From contig NZ_JAIBLJ010000031.1 of NCBI RefSeq assembly GCF_020179385.1, positions 1 to 43,674 on the forward strand: a stretch of DNA of 43,674 bases, written 5' to 3'. The position numbers were made by a program, and so were the translations under genes. Origin of the DNA: Alkalihalobacillus sp. YIM B00296. GTDB lineage: Bacteria; Bacillota; Bacilli; Bacillales; Fictibacillaceae. Below the pieces are notes generated by a model. That model was given only the letters and a program-made list of their open reading frames with translations, made no database searches and was not told where the DNA came from. Shown in pieces: positions 13,995 to 22,997 of this stretch. Position 1 is the stretch's first letter. Every line of letters begins with the position of its first letter.

Positions 13995-16820
13995 TTGAAA
14001 AAAATAAACTGGTTGTTAGCTTTATTTTTTATGTTTTCATTCTCTCTTTTAAATAGTGCTTCCGCCCAGGGGGCACCTGACACGAATAATATCGTTTACC
14101 TGTTTGGCGGGACCACAGAAGAGTATAAGCAACAGCTTTCTAAAACGAACAATCAAGTCGGAACGATCTCACCAGAGTATTTCCATCTGGATCAAGATGC
14201 AAACTTGATTGAAACAGTCGATCCTGAAATGGTCGATTATGCCCATAACAATGGATACAAAGTAACGCCGTTCCTCGGGAACTCTTTTAATTATGAACTT
14301 GGTGTCAAAGCGATGGAAAACCGGGAAAACCTAGCTGATCAAGTGACCCAAAGTGTCCTTGAAAACAACTTGGATGGAGTCGTTGTTGACATTGAAAATC
14401 TCTCAGAGAAAGAAAGAGATCAACATACCGATTTTGTCCGTTTATTAGCTGATCAGCTTCAACCACATGGTAAAACGGTCGATGTGGCTGTCGCTCCTGC
14501 TGTCCAAGATACCTACTATGGATGGTATGGATCCTATGATTACGGGGCACTTGGAAACATTGCCGATACGATCTTCATCATGGCTTATGATTACAGCTAT
14601 CCGGGCGGCCCTGAGGGACCCGTCGCCCCTTATGACTGGATGAAAAATTCCGTCAGCTATTTAACTACTAAAATTCCAAATGAAAAACTGGTTTTGGGAG
14701 TTCCATTTTACGGTCGTTATTGGACAGATACAAAGAAAGGGTATGGCATCACCTACTCAAGGACAAGTGCCCTTATTCAAGAGAACGATGCTGACGTGAA
14801 ATGGGACGAACAGTCGAAAACCAACTATACGATTTTCACAGACCAAAGTTCAAGAACTGACTATGAAATTTGGTTTGATGATTCAAGAAGCCTCCAAGAA
14901 AAAATTTCAATTGCGGAAGAATTCGGATTGAAAGGTTGGGGTGCCTGGGCATTAGGGCAGGAAGATCCTGCTTTATGGGACTCGCTTACTGCTTCTGATG
15001 ATGAAAATAACGAGCCTAGTCTGGGAGAAAGGATCACGGAAGAAGCAAAATCCCATCTTGGCGAACAAATCACAGACGATCAGTCTGAAACCTTTGTTTC
15101 GGAACTTTATGCTGCAGAAGGGATCACTCTACCAGAGAACGCTCAAGAGATAAGCAATCATGGTGAATGGATCAGCGATCAAGCGAACCTTCAGCCTGGG
15201 GATGTCCTCCTCTTCGGCGGTAGCCGTGACAACCTGGCTGATGCGGCCATCTATATCGGAGACGGACAATACGTCATCTCCTACAAAGCCTATGGCACGG
15301 TCAAAACCTTCAATATGACAGATGATGTTGCAAAACAATACTATATCGGAGCGATCAGGCTATCTGAACCGACGACTCCTCCATTAGGGGGCAGGATCGC
15401 TGCTGAAGCGGAATCCCATCTTGGCGAACAAATCACAGACGATCAGTCTGAAACCTTTGTTACGGAACTTTATGCTGCAGAAGGCATTACTCTTCCAGAG
15501 AACGCTCAGGAGATGAGCAATCATGGTGAATGGATCAGCGATCAAGCGAACCTTCAGCCTGGGGATGTCCTCCTCTTCGGAGGTAGCCGTGACAACCTGG
15601 CTGATGCGGCCATCTATATCGGAGACGGACAATACGTCATCTCCTACAAAGCCTATGGCACGGTCAAAACCTTCAATATGACAGATGATGTTGCAAAACA
15701 ATACTATATCGGAGCGATCAGGCTATCTGAACCGACGACTCCTCCATTAGGGGGCAGGATCGCTGCTGAAGCGGAATCCCATCTTGGCGAACAAATCACA
15801 GACGATCAGTCTGAAACCTTTGTTACGGAACTTTATGCTGCAGAAGGCATTACTCTTCCAGAGAACGCTCAGGAGATGAGCAATCATGGTGAATGGATCA
15901 GCGATCAAGCGAACCTTCAGCCTGGGGATGTCCTCCTCTTCGGAGGTAGCCGTGACAACCTGGCTGATGCGGCCATTTATATCGGAGACGGACAATACGT
16001 AATCTCCTATAAAGCTTATGGAACGGTCAAAACCTTCAATATGACAGATGATGTTGCAAAACAATACTATATCGGAGCGATCAGGCTATCTGAACCGACG
16101 ACTCCTCCATTAGGGGACAGGATCGCTGCTGAAGCGGAATCCCATCTTGGTGAACAAATCACGGACGATCAGTCTGAAACCTTTGTTACGGAGCTTTATG
16201 CTGCAGAAGGGATCACTCTTCCGGAGAACGCTCAGGAGATGAGCAATCATGGTGAATGGATCAGCGATCAAGCGAACCTTCAGCCTGGGGATGTCCTCCT
16301 CTTCGGAGGTAGCCGTGACAACCTGGCTGATGCGGCCATTTATATCGGAGACGGACAATACGTAATCTCCTATAAAGCTTATGGAACGGTCAAAACCTTC
16401 AATATGACAGATGATGTTGCAAAACAATACTATGTCGGAGCGATCAGGCTATCTGAACCGACGACTCCTCCATTAGGGGACAGGATCGCTGCTGAAGCGG
16501 AATCCCATCTTGGTGAACAAATCACGGACGATCAGTCTGAAACCTTTGTTACGGAGCTTTATGCTGCAGAAGGGATCACTCTTCCGGAGAACGCTCAGGA
16601 GATGAGCAATCATGGTGAATGGATCAGCGATCAAGCGAACCTTCAGCCTGGGGATGTCCTCCTCTTCGGAGGTAGCCGTGACAATCTGGCTGATGCGGCC
16701 ATTTATATCGGAGACGGACAATATGTCATCTCCTACAAAGCCTATGGCACGGTCAAAACCTTCAATATGACGGATGATGTTGCAAAACAATATTATGTCG
16801 GTGCCATCAGGTTAAAATAA
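13995..16820 (+). CDS. Secreted GH18 glycosidase with five tandem inactive NlpC/P60-like domains
   Basis: 941 residues, TTG start with AAAGGGGAAG seven bases upstream. A signal peptide ends at ASAQG (about residue 25). Residues about 30-330 form a GH18 barrel: DGVVVDIE contains the catalytic Glu, and MAYDYSYPGG and KLVLGVPFYGRYW are typical of the bacillar cortex-lytic/spore-associated GH18 group (YaaH/YvbX-like), but no LysM is present. From about residue 342 follow five repeats of 121 residues. Each resembles an NlpC/P60 domain (LQPGDVLLF, AAIYIGDGQYVIS, YYIGAIRL), but where active members have DCSGF these read DQSETF, and the catalytic His is replaced too, so they are presumably binding modules. 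It probably acts on peptidoglycan or another GlcNAc polymer in the wall or spore coat. Monocistronic. Confidence 0.85.
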   Translation: MKKINWLLALFFMFSFSLLNSASAQGAPDTNNIVYLFGGTTEEYKQQLSKTNNQVGTISPEYFHLDQDANLIETVDPEMVDYAHNNGYKVTPFLGNSFNYELGVKAMENRENLADQVTQSVLENNLDGVVVDIENLSEKERDQHTDFVRLLADQLQPHGKTVDVAVAPAVQDTYYGWYGSYDYGALGNIADTIFIMAYDYSYPGGPEGPVAPYDWMKNSVSYLTTKIPNEKLVLGVPFYGRYWTDTKKGYGITYSRTSALIQENDADVKWDEQSKTNYTIFTDQSSRTDYEIWFDDSRSLQEKISIAEEFGLKGWGAWALGQEDPALWDSLTASDDENNEPSLGERITEEAKSHLGEQITDDQSETFVSELYAAEGITLPENAQEISNHGEWISDQANLQPGDVLLFGGSRDNLADAAIYIGDGQYVISYKAYGTVKTFNMTDDVAKQYYIGAIRLSEPTTPPLGGRIAAEAESHLGEQITDDQSETFVTELYAAEGITLPENAQEMSNHGEWISDQANLQPGDVLLFGGSRDNLADAAIYIGDGQYVISYKAYGTVKTFNMTDDVAKQYYIGAIRLSEPTTPPLGGRIAAEAESHLGEQITDDQSETFVTELYAAEGITLPENAQEMSNHGEWISDQANLQPGDVLLFGGSRDNLADAAIYIGDGQYVISYKAYGTVKTFNMTDDVAKQYYIGAIRLSEPTTPPLGDRIAAEAESHLGEQITDDQSETFVTELYAAEGITLPENAQEMSNHGEWISDQANLQPGDVLLFGGSRDNLADAAIYIGDGQYVISYKAYGTVKTFNMTDDVAKQYYVGAIRLSEPTTPPLGDRIAAEAESHLGEQITDDQSETFVTELYAAEGITLPENAQEMSNHGEWISDQANLQPGDVLLFGGSRDNLADAAIYIGDGQYVISYKAYGTVKTFNMTDDVAKQYYVGAIRLK
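15021..16820 (+). repeat. Five tandem 363-bp repeats inside the GH18 gene
   Basis: Unit starts fall near 15021, 15384, 15747, 16110 and 16473, exactly 363 bases (121 codons) apart; the last unit lacks the linker SEPTTPPLG. Long blocks are identical at DNA level, including synonymous positions, which points to recent amplification or ongoing gene conversion. The first unit is the most divergent at its N-terminal end. Confidence 0.95.
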
Positions 16821-16842
16821 CTTTAACAAAAATACAGGTAAC

Positions 16843-16877
16843 AAAAGAGCCTCAATACCGAGGCTCTTTTGGTTTCC
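16843..16877 (+). terminator. Intrinsic terminator of the GH18 gene
   Basis: AAAAGAGCCTC and GAGGCTCTTTT pair around AATACC, followed by a T-rich stretch. Confidence 0.85.
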
Positions 16878-17254
16878 ATGAATTTATATGAATTTAAACC
16901 ATTACATAATACATATAAAGGCGGTTTACATTATGAAGCCATGTTAATTTTTGTTTATCAGTTTATTTTATCATTATTATTATAGTAAATTATTATTTTG
17001 TAGATCAATATTCAGTTAAGTAAATCAGTTACAATGGGACTCGCTTAAGTTACAGCATCATAAGAGGTTAAAGAATATTTGTGGCATGGTGCAAAAATAT
17101 ACTCGTAGTACATTGTTTGAATCTATTTTTTACCCAAAAATAATTTACCTTATATGTATTCAGAAGAAGCTGAAATTACGAACTCAACCATTGAACCTTT
17201 TTCAAGACCTATGATGTATCATAAATCGCTTTTGGTTCCACCACCATTGGTATA
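16878..17254. other. Gene-free AT-rich stretch
   Basis: Between the GH18 terminator and the 3' end of the CBO0543-type gene. I see no ORF with a ribosome binding site, no clear hairpin and no repeat. Confidence 0.5.
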
Positions 17255-17728
17255 TTACAACGGACCAACATGTTTCCGTGTTAACCACTGATATACCCTT
17301 ACATGAACAATGAGCATGTAATAAATAAACGGATATAATAACAACGAACAAAATAAATTCCAATGGATATGCCAAAGAATTCCGACTTTTAATGCCAACC
17401 ATTCGTAAACAATGGAAAAAATTGTCCATCCAAGCAGATAACCGATTTTTATCCACCAAACTGATTTATATGGGTACCAGTTAATTATCATTGCTGCTGC
17501 AGCTGGATAGATTCCAAAAATTATGAACAATGAACTATATTCTGTTGCCTCTACGTTAAAAAATCCCCATGCTTTTAAACGGTAGCTGGCAAAGATATCG
17601 GTCAATAAAACAACAAACAGAGAAAAAATCACGGATACATATATTTCGGCAATTTTCAATCGCTTTTTCATTAAAATTAAAATGATGTTAAAAATCAAAA
17701 TCGTTAGTATAATGATAACCCATTTCAT
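17255..17728 (-). CDS. CBO0543-type integral membrane protein
   Basis: 157 residues with five hydrophobic helices. The motifs LTDIFASYRLKAWGFF, FGIYPAAAAMIINWYPY, GWTIFSIVYEWLALKVG and LLYPFIYYMLI follow the conserved pattern of the CBO0543 family of small Firmicute membrane proteins. The ATG overlaps the stop of the upstream gene (CTATGA) and AAGGGATGCTCT serves as the ribosome binding site, so the two genes are translationally coupled. The family has no known function; several paralogues per genome are usual in spore-formers. Confidence 0.7.
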   Translation of the reverse strand: MKWVIIILTILIFNIILILMKKRLKIAEIYVSVIFSLFVVLLTDIFASYRLKAWGFFNVEATEYSSLFIIFGIYPAAAAMIINWYPYKSVWWIKIGYLLGWTIFSIVYEWLALKVGILWHIHWNLFCSLLLYPFIYYMLIVHVRVYQWLTRKHVGPL

Positions 17729-18000
17729 AGAGCATCCCTTTTTTTATTTTGATAAAGTGAATTAAATAGAGGTGGCACATAAGGTGATATCGATGAATAT
17801 TCAAAGTATTGAATTATATCAATCAATATTTTTGGTGTAACTTGGTCGGAAACACGTTCATCCATCCCCAATACATATTGCCAATCGTCTTTCTCAAATA
17901 TAAGTAAATTAAAATCTCGAACAAAGGTTGTGCTATAAAACGCTTTTGTCCCATCCTTTAATTTGTATTTCTCTTCAATCTCTCTCTTCGGTAGTATCAA
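17725..18000 (-). CDS. Hypothetical protein, possibly N-terminally truncated
   Basis: 91 residues from a TTG, overlapping the CBO0543-type gene by four bases. The core LKDGTKAFYSTTF..LLIFEKDDWQYVLGMDERV resembles the C-terminal domain of DUF4367-like bacillar proteins, which is normally preceded by a longer N-terminal part. No good ribosome binding site is seen. In another frame just upstream (18000-18130) an open stretch ending PEMEEMLITS could be the missing N-terminal part after a frameshift. It could be a short gene or a broken one. Confidence 0.4.
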   Translation of the reverse strand: MILPKREIEEKYKLKDGTKAFYSTTFVRDFNLLIFEKDDWQYVLGMDERVSDQVTPKILIDIIQYFEYSSISPYVPPLFNSLYQNKKRDAL

Positions 18001-18157
18001 CTTGTAATTAGCATCTCTTCCATTTCAGGAGAATGTTCGTGTAGAAATTTAGCTTCAAAATCATCATTCATTTCACCATCCAAATTGTTAAACCTTCCAA
18101 AAGAATGTAAATTGCTTGTCAGTTTAGACGTGAGCTTGAAATCTCATCATGTCCATT

Positions 18158-18371
18158 TCATGAGAGTTTACCATAATTATTTATCAGGTCATCAACCGTT
18201 TTAATACATAAATTCATTTTTTCCAGAGATTCGCCTTTCCTTCATCCCTGTTCTTTTGACGATCCACTCATCATTCGTATCTACCATTTTTTCTAAATCG
18301 GCATTAGACAGAATACGTACCGGGACATAAGTGCCAATAGCTGTCAGTCGAGCTTTTGATGATTGTATCAT
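18158..18371 (-). pseudogene. fabHB: fabHB (3-oxoacyl-ACP synthase III) N-terminal remnant
   Basis: From ATG 18369-18371 the minus strand reads [20 protein letters not shown] and then [20 protein letters not shown], the highly conserved start of KASIII (FabH) enzymes and closest in wording to the bacillar FabHB. After a stop and frameshift it continues [15 protein letters not shown], also FabHB-like, and then similarity ends. The thiolase-fold Cys-His-Asn catalytic centre lies further downstream in the family and is absent. Only about 70 of about 325 codons remain, so this is a dead fragment. Confidence 0.75.
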
Positions 18372-18519
18372 CCATTTCACTCTTTTAAATAGATTTACTC
18401 TAATTCAACACATGATACTAAGACCTGATACTAATTATAAATTAAATCAAAAAGAGCGCCGAAAATATATTCTATCCTCTCCACTCCATGTTGTTCCTCA
18501 TCAATCAATAAGATTAACA

Positions 18520-18800
18520 CTATATGTTTTCTATATGGTTAAATTTCTCAACACTGGCCTCAGGATTTGATCTATAGTCGGATCCTATTAGTTCTGTGTG
18601 AGAATTCATTCTGACCAATGACCTTCAAATAGCTTTCCAATGGAAGATTACTGTCACCCCAGGCAAGTTGTACATGATTATGATTCGTATCTACGAGATA
18701 AAAATGAATCAAATCTTTGCCAAACACCTCAAACTACTACTTTAAACTCCTGCCAATAATGTCTTCGGTATAGTATCGACCATTGCCCTCAGATTAGATG
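18520..18800 (-). pseudogene. TIM-barrel sugar isomerase/epimerase C-terminal remnant
   Basis: Across frameshifts the minus strand gives RAMVDTIPKTLL, then FGKDLIHFYLVDTNHNHVQ, LAWGDSNLPLESYLKVIG, and after another shift YRSNPEASVEKFNHIENI before a stop. This order (HFxLxDTN, GDGNLP-like, C-terminal SxEKF helix) is that of xylose-isomerase-like TIM-barrel enzymes. At least two frame changes and internal stops make it nonfunctional. It sits directly upstream of the ger operon. Confidence 0.55.
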
Positions 18801-18961
18801 AATTACTTCTTTAATCACTCATTTCATTGTCGGCAAGTCACAAAATTAGATTCAAATGAAATGTTCACTAAAATTCTTAAATACCCGGAGTAATATAGAA
18901 TATCTTGGTAAAAATAATCCTATCATACTTTCAGCAATATTTTTAGGAGGAGGAAGACGTT

Positions 18962-20533
18962 TTGGTTCGGAATCCCTTTTTCAAGAAAAATAGACAAAAA
19001 AATAAACTTAGAAAGCAGGAGCGTGATGACTTTTCAAATGAATTATTCACTGAAATTGATGCAAATCTCCTTAATATTAAAAAGCTTTTGGATGAACCCA
19101 GTGATCTGATCATCAGGGAATTCAAGATCGGAAACACAGATCATCGCTGTGCAGTTGTATATTTGGCAGGATTAACTGACAAAATGTTAATCAATACTCA
19201 TATCATCAAAAATATCCAAAACGCATTAGAAGAAAGTGAAAATGAATCTTATCGTGCGATTGATCTTATCAATCAGCTTCATAACAAGGTCCTATCTGTC
19301 GGGAAAGTTGAAATAGCCATCTCACTCGATAAGGTATCGAATGCTTTACTTTCTGGGGATACAGTGCTTATCGTTAATGGTATAGACCACGTCATAACCA
19401 TTGAAAGCAAGGAATGGAAAGATCGAGCAATTGAAGAGCCGACCTCTGAGGCATTGATCAGGGGACCGAGAGATGGATTTGTTGAAAATATACAGACAAA
19501 CATCGTCCTCATTCGACGTCGGATTCGTGATTCCAATTTAAGGATTAAATCCTATCAAATAGGAAGACGTTCAAAAAAAGATATTGTTGTAGCTTATATA
19601 GATGGCATTGTCAACCCACAGATTGTCAAGGTAGTGAATCAAAGGCTAAGATCCATTGACCTGGATGATGCCCAAGAATCAGGATTCATTGAGGAATGGA
19701 TAGAAGATAATTTTTTGTCTCCATTTCCACAACTCTCACATACAGAAAGGCCGGATAAAGTAAGTGCAGACCTGATGCAAGGAAAAGTCGCCATATTATT
19801 AGATGGAACACCTTTTGTTCTTATAGCCCCATTTACGTTTGGAAATTCTCTTCAGTCGCCAGAGGATCACTATGAACGATGGATTGTCGCATCATTGCTC
19901 CGTATATTGCGATATATCGGAGCGTTTATTGCCGTTTTTTTACCTTCTTTATATATAGCCCTCGTTTCCTTTCATCCAGGGTTAATTCCGTCCAAGTTGG
20001 CATTTTCCATCGCTGCTTCCAGGGAAGGTGTTCCTTTTCCAGCATACATGGAGGCATTTTTAATGGAATTGACGATGGAATTATTACGGGAAGCTGGGAT
20101 CCGTTTGCCTAAACCGATCGGGCAAACGATTGGGATTGTAGGGGGACTCGTTATTGGTGAAGCGGCGGTGGCTGCGGGTATCGTAAGTCCCATTATGGTT
20201 ATTATCGTTGCGGTTACAGCTGTTTCTTCTTTTTCAATGCCTTCCTACAGTACTGCTTTTACTCTTAGAATACTAAGATTTGGGTTTATGGGTACGGCAG
20301 CGCTATTTGGTCTTTACGGAATTATATTAGGCTACATTATGGTGAATATCCATCTGGTAAATCTAAAAAGTTTTGGGGTTCCATATTCAACGCCCTTTGC
20401 CCCCGGTTTTTCTCAGGATTGGAAAGATCTTATTTTCAGGGCACCGATTACAGCACTTTCAAAACGGCCTGAATATTTACAGACGGAAGATACGGAACGA
20501 ATTGGAATGACAAAGGGGAGGGAAACTCCATGA
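18962..20533 (+). CDS. Spore germinant receptor A subunit (GerA family)
   Basis: 523 residues, TTG start behind AGGAGGAGGAAG. The N-terminal cytoplasmic half (about 1-290) contains the family blocks RCAVVYLAGLTD, TVLIVNGIDH, EPTSEALIRGPRDGFVE, TNIVLIRRRIRDSNLRI and GKVAILLDGTPFVLIAP. It is followed by five membrane helices with PSLYIALVSFHPGLIPSKLAFSIAASREGVPFP and GQTIGIVGGLVIGEAAVAAGIVSP, diagnostic of GerAA/GerBA/GerKA proteins. It forms the ion-channel-like core of a nutrient receptor in the inner spore membrane. First gene of a tight operon; the next start overlaps its stop by four bases. Which paralogue (A, B or K) cannot be told from sequence alone. Confidence 0.93.
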   Translation: MVRNPFFKKNRQKNKLRKQERDDFSNELFTEIDANLLNIKKLLDEPSDLIIREFKIGNTDHRCAVVYLAGLTDKMLINTHIIKNIQNALEESENESYRAIDLINQLHNKVLSVGKVEIAISLDKVSNALLSGDTVLIVNGIDHVITIESKEWKDRAIEEPTSEALIRGPRDGFVENIQTNIVLIRRRIRDSNLRIKSYQIGRRSKKDIVVAYIDGIVNPQIVKVVNQRLRSIDLDDAQESGFIEEWIEDNFLSPFPQLSHTERPDKVSADLMQGKVAILLDGTPFVLIAPFTFGNSLQSPEDHYERWIVASLLRILRYIGAFIAVFLPSLYIALVSFHPGLIPSKLAFSIAASREGVPFPAYMEAFLMELTMELLREAGIRLPKPIGQTIGIVGGLVIGEAAVAAGIVSPIMVIIVAVTAVSSFSMPSYSTAFTLRILRFGFMGTAALFGLYGIILGYIMVNIHLVNLKSFGVPYSTPFAPGFSQDWKDLIFRAPITALSKRPEYLQTEDTERIGMTKGRETP

Positions 20534-21636
20534 GACCCTTTGATTATGGAGATGAAGAAATCGGGGAAGTTGAAATCCTTTTCATTGTAGCTTCTTATAT
20601 GATAGCAATCGGAGTACTGACTCTTCCACGCCAGCTAGCAAGTACGACAGCCTTTTCGGATGGCTGGGTTTCACTGTTGATTGCAGGTTCCATCTCCACT
20701 TTTTTTACATGGATTACAGCAAAATTGGCAGCCCGTTTTCCAAACGAGTCTCTTTTTACTTTCGCTTCTTCGATTTGTTCAAAACCTATCGCCATAGTCA
20801 TCATGTTATGGTTTACTGCTCACTATGTTACAATTACTGCTTATGAAACCAGAGTCATTGCCATTATTGCGAAGCAGTATCTGTTTGATCAGACCCCTAT
20901 AGAAATTATTGCTTTACTTTTTCTGATGGTTGTTGTATATGCAGTTTCAGGAACTCGAGTAGGGATCATACGATTGAACATCTTGTTTTTGCCGATTATT
21001 CTTGTTATAGCCATATTATTGATGTTGTTGGATATCCAATATTTTGAAACAAAAAATTTAACCCCCGTTTTCACTACAAACTGGGAAGGATACTGGAATG
21101 GTGTCAAAGAAAGTGTTTTTGCTCTCAGCGGTTTCTCAGGGCTCTTATTTTATATGAAGTTCGTCAAAAGGCCCAAAAAAGCGCCCAAATTTGCTATTTA
21201 CGGAGTGTTTATTCCTTTAGGACTTTACCTTCTACTATATTTGATGGCCATAGGAGTTTTCAATGCAGATACTACATCTACTCTTGTATATCCTACAGTA
21301 GAATTGGCTAAAGAAGCAGAAGTACCAGGAGGCTTTTTGGGGCGTTTCGAGTCGTTGTTCTTTACGATCTGGATCATGGCTATCTTCAATACGACTTCGC
21401 TGGCTTACGATGTAGCACTGTTGGCTGTCTATTCCTTGTTTCAAAAGGTAAAAAAAATCACGATCATTTTTACACTTACACCAATTATTTACCTTATTGC
21501 CATGTTCCCACAGGATTTGACCGAGGTGGACAAATTATCAAAATACATGGATGTTTCGATTGCAGGATTATTGATTTTTCTTCCATCTGTTTTACTGCTA
21601 CTTGCTAAAGTAAGGGGGATCAAGGGCATTGACTAA
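20530..21636 (+). CDS. Spore germinant receptor B subunit (GerAB/APC-type permease)
   Basis: 368 residues with ten hydrophobic helices. The N-terminus EVEILFIVASYMIAIGVLTLPRQLA is the family signature of GerB subunits, which have an amino-acid-permease (APC) fold and bind the germinant. GTRVGIIRLNILFLPII and ESVFALSGFSGLLFYMKFV are also typical. ATGA overlap with the A gene and an 8-base overlap with the C gene indicate coupled translation. It acts in the inner spore membrane as the ligand-sensing subunit; the ligand is not predictable here. Confidence 0.92.
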   Translation: MRPFDYGDEEIGEVEILFIVASYMIAIGVLTLPRQLASTTAFSDGWVSLLIAGSISTFFTWITAKLAARFPNESLFTFASSICSKPIAIVIMLWFTAHYVTITAYETRVIAIIAKQYLFDQTPIEIIALLFLMVVVYAVSGTRVGIIRLNILFLPIILVIAILLMLLDIQYFETKNLTPVFTTNWEGYWNGVKESVFALSGFSGLLFYMKFVKRPKKAPKFAIYGVFIPLGLYLLLYLMAIGVFNADTTSTLVYPTVELAKEAEVPGGFLGRFESLFFTIWIMAIFNTTSLAYDVALLAVYSLFQKVKKITIIFTLTPIIYLIAMFPQDLTEVDKLSKYMDVSIAGLLIFLPSVLLLLAKVRGIKGID

Positions 21637-22828
21637 AACGAAACTTTACTTGATTGTTTTCATAGTGTTTCCACTCTTTGTAACGGGGTGTTGGGATCAG
21701 ATAGAAATTGAAGACCGCGGGTTCATAATCGGGGTGGCAATCGATTTGTTCGAAGGTACAGAAGAGGGATCAGACGACCCGCAAGGTGAATATCAGTATA
21801 AAGGAACATGGCAATATGTTGTTCCAGGAGAATTTTCACAGGGGACCTCTGGACAAAGTGGTGGAGGTTCACAAAAACCTTATGATAATGTGTCTACAAT
21901 AAGTGACAGTTTGCTTATACAAGCGCGTAACCTGTCAGCAAACAAAAGCCGCCCGGCATTTTCAGAACATATGCAAGTAATCATTATATCTGATAAATTG
22001 GCAAAAACCCCGGAGGCCTTCGAGAACGTTCTTGATCTGTTCATACGGGATGATGAAATGCGAAGGGGAGTGATTGTGATGATATCAGAAGGTGAAGCAA
22101 GCCCCATTTTGGACATGCCGGCAAGGCCTGAAAATCTACCCGCATTGAATTTAAAATCCATTGCCGAAAATATAGGGAAAAATCCGAAAATACATCCACC
22201 GGTAAGGGTTGGTACCGTTCATGAATATCTGATTGGTCAAAATAGCTTCACCATTCCGAAAGTAGCCATTGATGGTAAAGCAATCAGCATGACTGGTGCT
22301 GCTGTTTTTCAAGGAAACAACAATCAAATGATTGATTTTATTAGCGGAGACGTCACAGAAGGCCTCAATTTCATTACAGGGAAATATAAAGGGGGATTTA
22401 TAAAAGCAAAAGTCAAGGATCAATTGGTCGTGTATGATGTAAAGAATGCTCGGAGTATTATTAACGTGGATGTAAAAAATAAAGAGAATATCCATTTCAA
22501 TATCGAAATCCAAACAGAAGGTATTGTCGGTGAATCCTTTGTACCCCTCGATTACTCAAATTCAAAAATGATAACAAAAGTCGAAAATGCCATTGAAAAA
22601 GAAGTTGAACGGAAAGTGTTGAAAACGATTCATACATTTCAAAAAGATCTAAAAGTTGATTCTCTTGGACTTGGTGGTCATTTGCAGGGAGAAGATTATA
22701 AAACATGGAATAGGATCAAAGAAAACTGGGATCAAGGGGAACACTATTTTTCAGAAAGTACCATCAATGTTCAAGTTAAAGCTTTTGTTCGAAATTCTGG
22801 AGCTGTAATTGAAAGTAGTGACCAATAG
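21629..22828 (+). CDS. Spore germinant receptor C subunit (Ger(x)C lipoprotein)
   Basis: 399 residues; signal peptide with lipobox VTGC (Cys21) followed by WDQIEIEDRGFIIGVAID, the hallmark of the Ger(x)C family. Further family blocks: LSANKSRPAFSEHMQVIIISDKLA, FIRDDEMRRGVIVMISEGEA, VGTVHEYLIGQNSFTIPKVAIDG and the C-terminal HTFQKDLKVDSLGLGGHLQGEDYKTWNRIKENW. Between residues 48 and 80 there is a Gly/Ser-rich insertion. Lipidated and exposed on the outer face of the inner spore membrane, it completes the A-B-C receptor. Start overlaps the B gene. Confidence 0.93.
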   Translation: MTKTKLYLIVFIVFPLFVTGCWDQIEIEDRGFIIGVAIDLFEGTEEGSDDPQGEYQYKGTWQYVVPGEFSQGTSGQSGGGSQKPYDNVSTISDSLLIQARNLSANKSRPAFSEHMQVIIISDKLAKTPEAFENVLDLFIRDDEMRRGVIVMISEGEASPILDMPARPENLPALNLKSIAENIGKNPKIHPPVRVGTVHEYLIGQNSFTIPKVAIDGKAISMTGAAVFQGNNNQMIDFISGDVTEGLNFITGKYKGGFIKAKVKDQLVVYDVKNARSIINVDVKNKENIHFNIEIQTEGIVGESFVPLDYSNSKMITKVENAIEKEVERKVLKTIHTFQKDLKVDSLGLGGHLQGEDYKTWNRIKENWDQGEHYFSESTINVQVKAFVRNSGAVIESSDQ

Positions 22829-22844
22829 AAGGAGGATGGCTGAG

Positions 22845-22997
22845 GTGTGGGAGAAAATACTGGGTAGGTTCCCAACCAATTTAATTATCTATTCGACTAT
22901 AGGATCGTTATTGATTCCTATGGTTATATATAAACTAAACCAAAAGCTTCATGATTACGCAGATCCACCATGGAAGAAACATGAAGGGGAAAAATAA
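22845..22997 (+). CDS. Small membrane protein, fourth gene of the ger operon
   Basis: About 50 residues starting at a GTG nine bases after AGAAGGAGG; an ATG directly abutting that site and another 36 bases upstream are less likely starts. It has one transmembrane helix (NLIIYSTIGSLLIPMVIYKL) and a charged tail ending DPPWKKHEGEK. Short D-type membrane proteins encoded with GerA-type operons are known in bacilli and modulate receptor activity; position, size and topology fit that group. The start of the frame lies 16 bases after the C gene. Confidence 0.6.
   Translation: MWEKILGRFPTNLIIYSTIGSLLIPMVIYKLNQKLHDYADPPWKKHEGEK

Noticed and set aside
15129-16790. Five near-identical antisense ORFs of up to 105 codons under the GH18 gene
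   Set aside because: They repeat because the coding repeats repeat, have no ribosome binding sites and lie wholly opposite a strong gene.
15021-16820. Possible CRISPR or satellite array
   Set aside because: The 363-bp units have no spacers and are in-frame protein repeats.
18900-18961. Sigma-G promoter of the ger operon (GAATA ... CATACTT)
   Set aside because: The -10-like CATACTT is suggestive, but the spacing to GAATA is about 21 bases, too long for a confident call.
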